DNA of 64,000 nucleotides, from assembly GCA_032622095.1 (NCBI GenBank), contig CP136064.1:36818426-36882425 (forward strand). The letters are read 5' to 3'. Made by a program: the position numbers and the translations under genes. This DNA is from Siphonodentalium dalli. Taxonomy: Eukaryota; Mollusca; Scaphopoda; Gadilida; Siphonodentaliidae. Shown in pieces: positions 61,531-64,000 of the stretch (position 1 is the stretch's first letter; every line of letters starts with the position of its first letter). The notes under the pieces were generated by a model, which saw only the letters and a list, made by a program, of their open reading frames with translations, was not told the origin of the DNA and ran no database searches.

Positions 61531-61900
61531 TCCAAACGAAAGTCCCCCCCCCCCCCACCCCCGCCCCCACACCCCCCTTCCCCCATAAAATTTTATTTCA
61601 CCCGCTCTCAAGCAATATCTCTTCGAGGCATCTACACATAATGTCCAATGATAAATTAACACACTAAACATCATCTAATAATCAGATTATAACTCAATAC
61701 TAGCAAGTCCAGTGTGCATCGGTGCACAGTGCACACAGGGCTAAACTTGCTTTCCTCAAACAACAAAAAATAAATACAATAAAAATATGTTACACAAGTA
61801 TCATATCAATAAATAGGAATATTTCAGCATAAACTAATAACATAAACAAACATTACCCAGCCAATTTATCTGCCTCATAACATAACCAAAACTATCCATA

Positions 61901-61929
61901 AAATATGGGCAAGGGAAATGCCCATAACG
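61901..61929 (+). repeat. 29-bp copy of an LTR segment at the edge of the 162-bp array
   Basis: AAATATGGGCAAGGGAAATG followed by CCCATAACG is identical to 56547-56575 inside the LTR. It contains the stem GGGCA/TGCCC and directly precedes the first 162-bp unit. Confidence 0.85.
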
Positions 61930-62465
61930 TGCATGTTAACGGCCAATCAAGGCCTAATTGACTTAACATGTAATATATAACACACGACAAACGTGTGTAC
62001 ACAGTTACCTATCAAATCCTCACATGCCATTCCCCATCCAATTCCCATGACACCCGAACGCCCTTCCACAAGAAAATCTCCAAATACAACGTACATGTTA
62101 ACGGCCAATCAAGGCCTAATTAACTTAACATGTAATCTATAACACACGACAAACGTGTGTACACAGTTACCCATCAAATCCTCATATGCCATTCCCCATC
62201 CAATTCCCATGACACCCGAATGCCCTTCCACAAGAAAATCTCCAAATACAACGTACATGTTAACGGCCAGTCAAGGCCTAATTAACTTAACATGTAACCT
62301 ATAACACACGACAAACGTGTGTACACAGTTACCCATCAAATCCTCATATACCATTCCCCATCCAATTCCCATGATACCCGAACGCCCTTCCACAAGAAAA
62401 TCTCCAAATACAACGTACATGTTAACGGCCAATCAAGGCCCAGTTAACTTAACATGTATATAACA
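61926..62465 (+). repeat. 162-bp tandem array, three copies plus a partial
   Basis: Units start AACGTACATGTTAACGGCC at 61926 (GTGCATG variant), 62088, 62250 and 62412, an exact 162-base period. Each begins with the inverted pair ACATGTTAA...TTAACATGT and includes ACACACGACAAACGTGTGTA. Confidence 0.92.
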
Positions 62466-63866
62466 CACAGTGCACAATCGTGCATAAAAATCCCAAATAC
62501 ATGTACAGAGCTAACTGAAGCTCACTCTTACATACATGTAACGCGCAATACACGGACCCCACATGCATCTATATCGTGCATAAAACAAAAATCCAATACA
62601 CGTGAACACGAAATTCACGTACAAACTTCACCCAATACCGCCGCTTACCAAAATGTGCATATACAGTGCCAAAATAGGCTCACCATGTGCACTTTATCCC
62701 AAACGACACAAATATTGTCAGTCCTTAAGCAATATTTATCATATTCTTCCCTACCCCATATATTATTGTCAAATATACTTGCCAATGATTAACTGTCATT
62801 AATAACATATTCATATACGCCCTATATCGGATCTTATAACTAAAATTAACACATGTCCAACATCAGTTCATACTACCATTACTATTCATTAAGGCCAAAC
62901 GATGTATAGAACCCACGTATATAGAAGCATCAAGTTTCTTCATCCAAATCCCACACACGTACAATCATCGAGTTGTTCCAATAGGACAACGGAATACAAA
63001 TTTCCGATATAATTTGTCCAGGAACAAAATATCACGTCACGAACACATTTTGTTCAAATATATCAATACAATTAAATTGGAACATACACTTACCATTCAT
63101 ATACAATGCTACCGATATAGATCACCATGCAATGATTATATTTTTTATTTATATAAAGGCATATCCCCCTGTACATATAAACACACGCAACTTCACATAT
63201 ACAGCCAGACTTATATGACTCATCACACATGGGTTCGATAAGACTAAAGGACGCGACATTCGTATCTAATATCAATAAAATTGAAAGCTACTAGCAAATG
63301 CCAATCAGTTCGGCTATCGTCGATATGATATATGTCAAACACGCGCGCTCCAAATATATTTAATTATATATATACTTATATACTTCACCACATCATTTTC
63401 CATAAGGGGCATATTTCTACCCCAAATATCGTTACTGCGAAAATGTCTGAACAGCTGCAACAAAGCAACGCTATATTATGACACGATAGGCCGTGAAATA
63501 TAAGCATCAAGAAACAGATCAATTAACATGCCACGAGCACCATCTCATAAACACACGTGTTCTTAACAAGATGAATCACCAAACCAATACGCTACACTCC
63601 AGCCAAAAGGTCAACTTGACCCCAACACATTCATATCTAAAATTATAAATATGTGCAAACATTTACAGCAATGGTAAAAACGAATTGTCTCTCATCATAA
63701 TTTATTTCACCATTTTATTATTGAATGCATTGTTATTATATGTACGTCTATTACCAATGTGCTACAATTTCAGCTTCATCCACATTACATGATCACCATT
63801 ACCCCAGTTAGGTCCATAATTTTGATGTTACATAAGATTTTCCGCTGCGCTAAAAATCTTACACGG

Positions 63867-63876
63867 GTAGGGGACA
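63867..63876 (+). other. candidate polypurine tract
   Basis: GGGTAGGGGA lies just upstream of the second LTR (CATA then TGTGAG), marking plus-strand orientation. Confidence 0.5.
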
Positions 63877-63878
63877 TA

Positions 63879-64000
63879 TGTGAGATAACTACCCATTATA
63901 ATCTCACAACTTGATTCAAACTATACGAATGTCCCAATATATAAAACCCCAAACTCAGATATTCGTGTTCGGTTCTCGAAACCTCACACGTCTTATTCTC
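63879..64000 (+). repeat. 3' LTR, truncated by window end
   Basis: The first 122 bases are identical by eye to 56392-56513. Confidence 0.85.

Larger units (their letters stand above)
56392..64000 (+). mobile_element. large non-coding LTR element (LARD-like), runs off the window
   Basis: The first LTR (56392-56823) and the start of the second (63879 onward) are identical over the 122 bases available, 7,487 apart. A purine-rich GGGTAGGGGA precedes the second LTR, so the element reads on the plus strand. The 7-kb interior has no frame longer than about 115 codons and no gag or pol similarity I can see. The plus strand is strikingly poor in G, with poly-C runs at 58803, 60681 and 61546. It holds two tandem arrays. 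It would depend on another element's proteins. Confidence 0.8.

Noticed and set aside
60892-62465. Regular spacing of short palindromes resembling a CRISPR array
   Set aside because: Units are 138 and 162 bases of conserved sequence with no variable spacers, inside an LTR element in a eukaryotic genome.

Overview
The window looks like nuclear DNA of a marine mollusc, most likely a bivalve. The reasons are abundant TACATGTACATGTA microsatellite, a long interspersed repeat opening with 'AGCTCACCTGAGACGAAGTC' followed by a CCGTCCGTC tract that I associate with bivalve genomes, a THAP-domain exon ending in a canonical splice donor, and a high density of non-autonomous transposons. I see no prokaryotic genes, rRNA, tRNA or CRISPR array. 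Only two regions carry convincing coding sequence; nearly everything else is repeats.

Layout. 0.2-1.8 kb: ~160-bp satellite. 2.3-4.3 kb: two small inverted-repeat elements. 4.6-5.6 kb: self-complementary GCGGTG-type repeats. 6.4-9.3 kb: a ~60-bp minisatellite in both orientations, broken by a 140-bp foldback and other repeats. 11.8-21.3 kb: a TIR element flanked by TA, into which a 7.3-kb LTR element (minus strand) has inserted. That LTR element has TG...CA LTRs, a 4-bp target duplication (ACAA), a TGG primer-binding-site candidate and a G5A2 polypurine tract. It has no recognisable gag or pol, but carries one intact 1,046-codon ORF of unknown family. 21.5-22.2 kb: a hAT-type MITE with a perfect 8-bp target duplication. 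22.5-36.4 kb: further TIR elements, foldback hairpins, tandem repeats and copies of two interspersed families. 37.57-37.79 kb: first exon of a THAP zinc-finger protein. 41-43 kb: MITEs ending in AAGTGTCC.

43.2-52.8 kb is a near-identical head-to-tail duplication of a 4.79-kb segment; it is either very recent or an unmerged haplotype in the assembly. 56.4 kb to the window end is a second LTR element (plus strand). Its 432-bp LTR has terminal TGTGAG/CTCACA, a TATA box and AATAAA; its 7-kb interior is G-poor and non-coding and holds 138-bp and 162-bp tandem arrays. It behaves like a LARD (large retrotransposon derivative).

The strongest candidate for something undescribed is the polymerase-less LTR element carrying the large ORF. 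Its LTRs agree only roughly 80% by eye while the ORF is fully open, which raises the possibility of selection on that protein. All alignments and counts here were made by eye.
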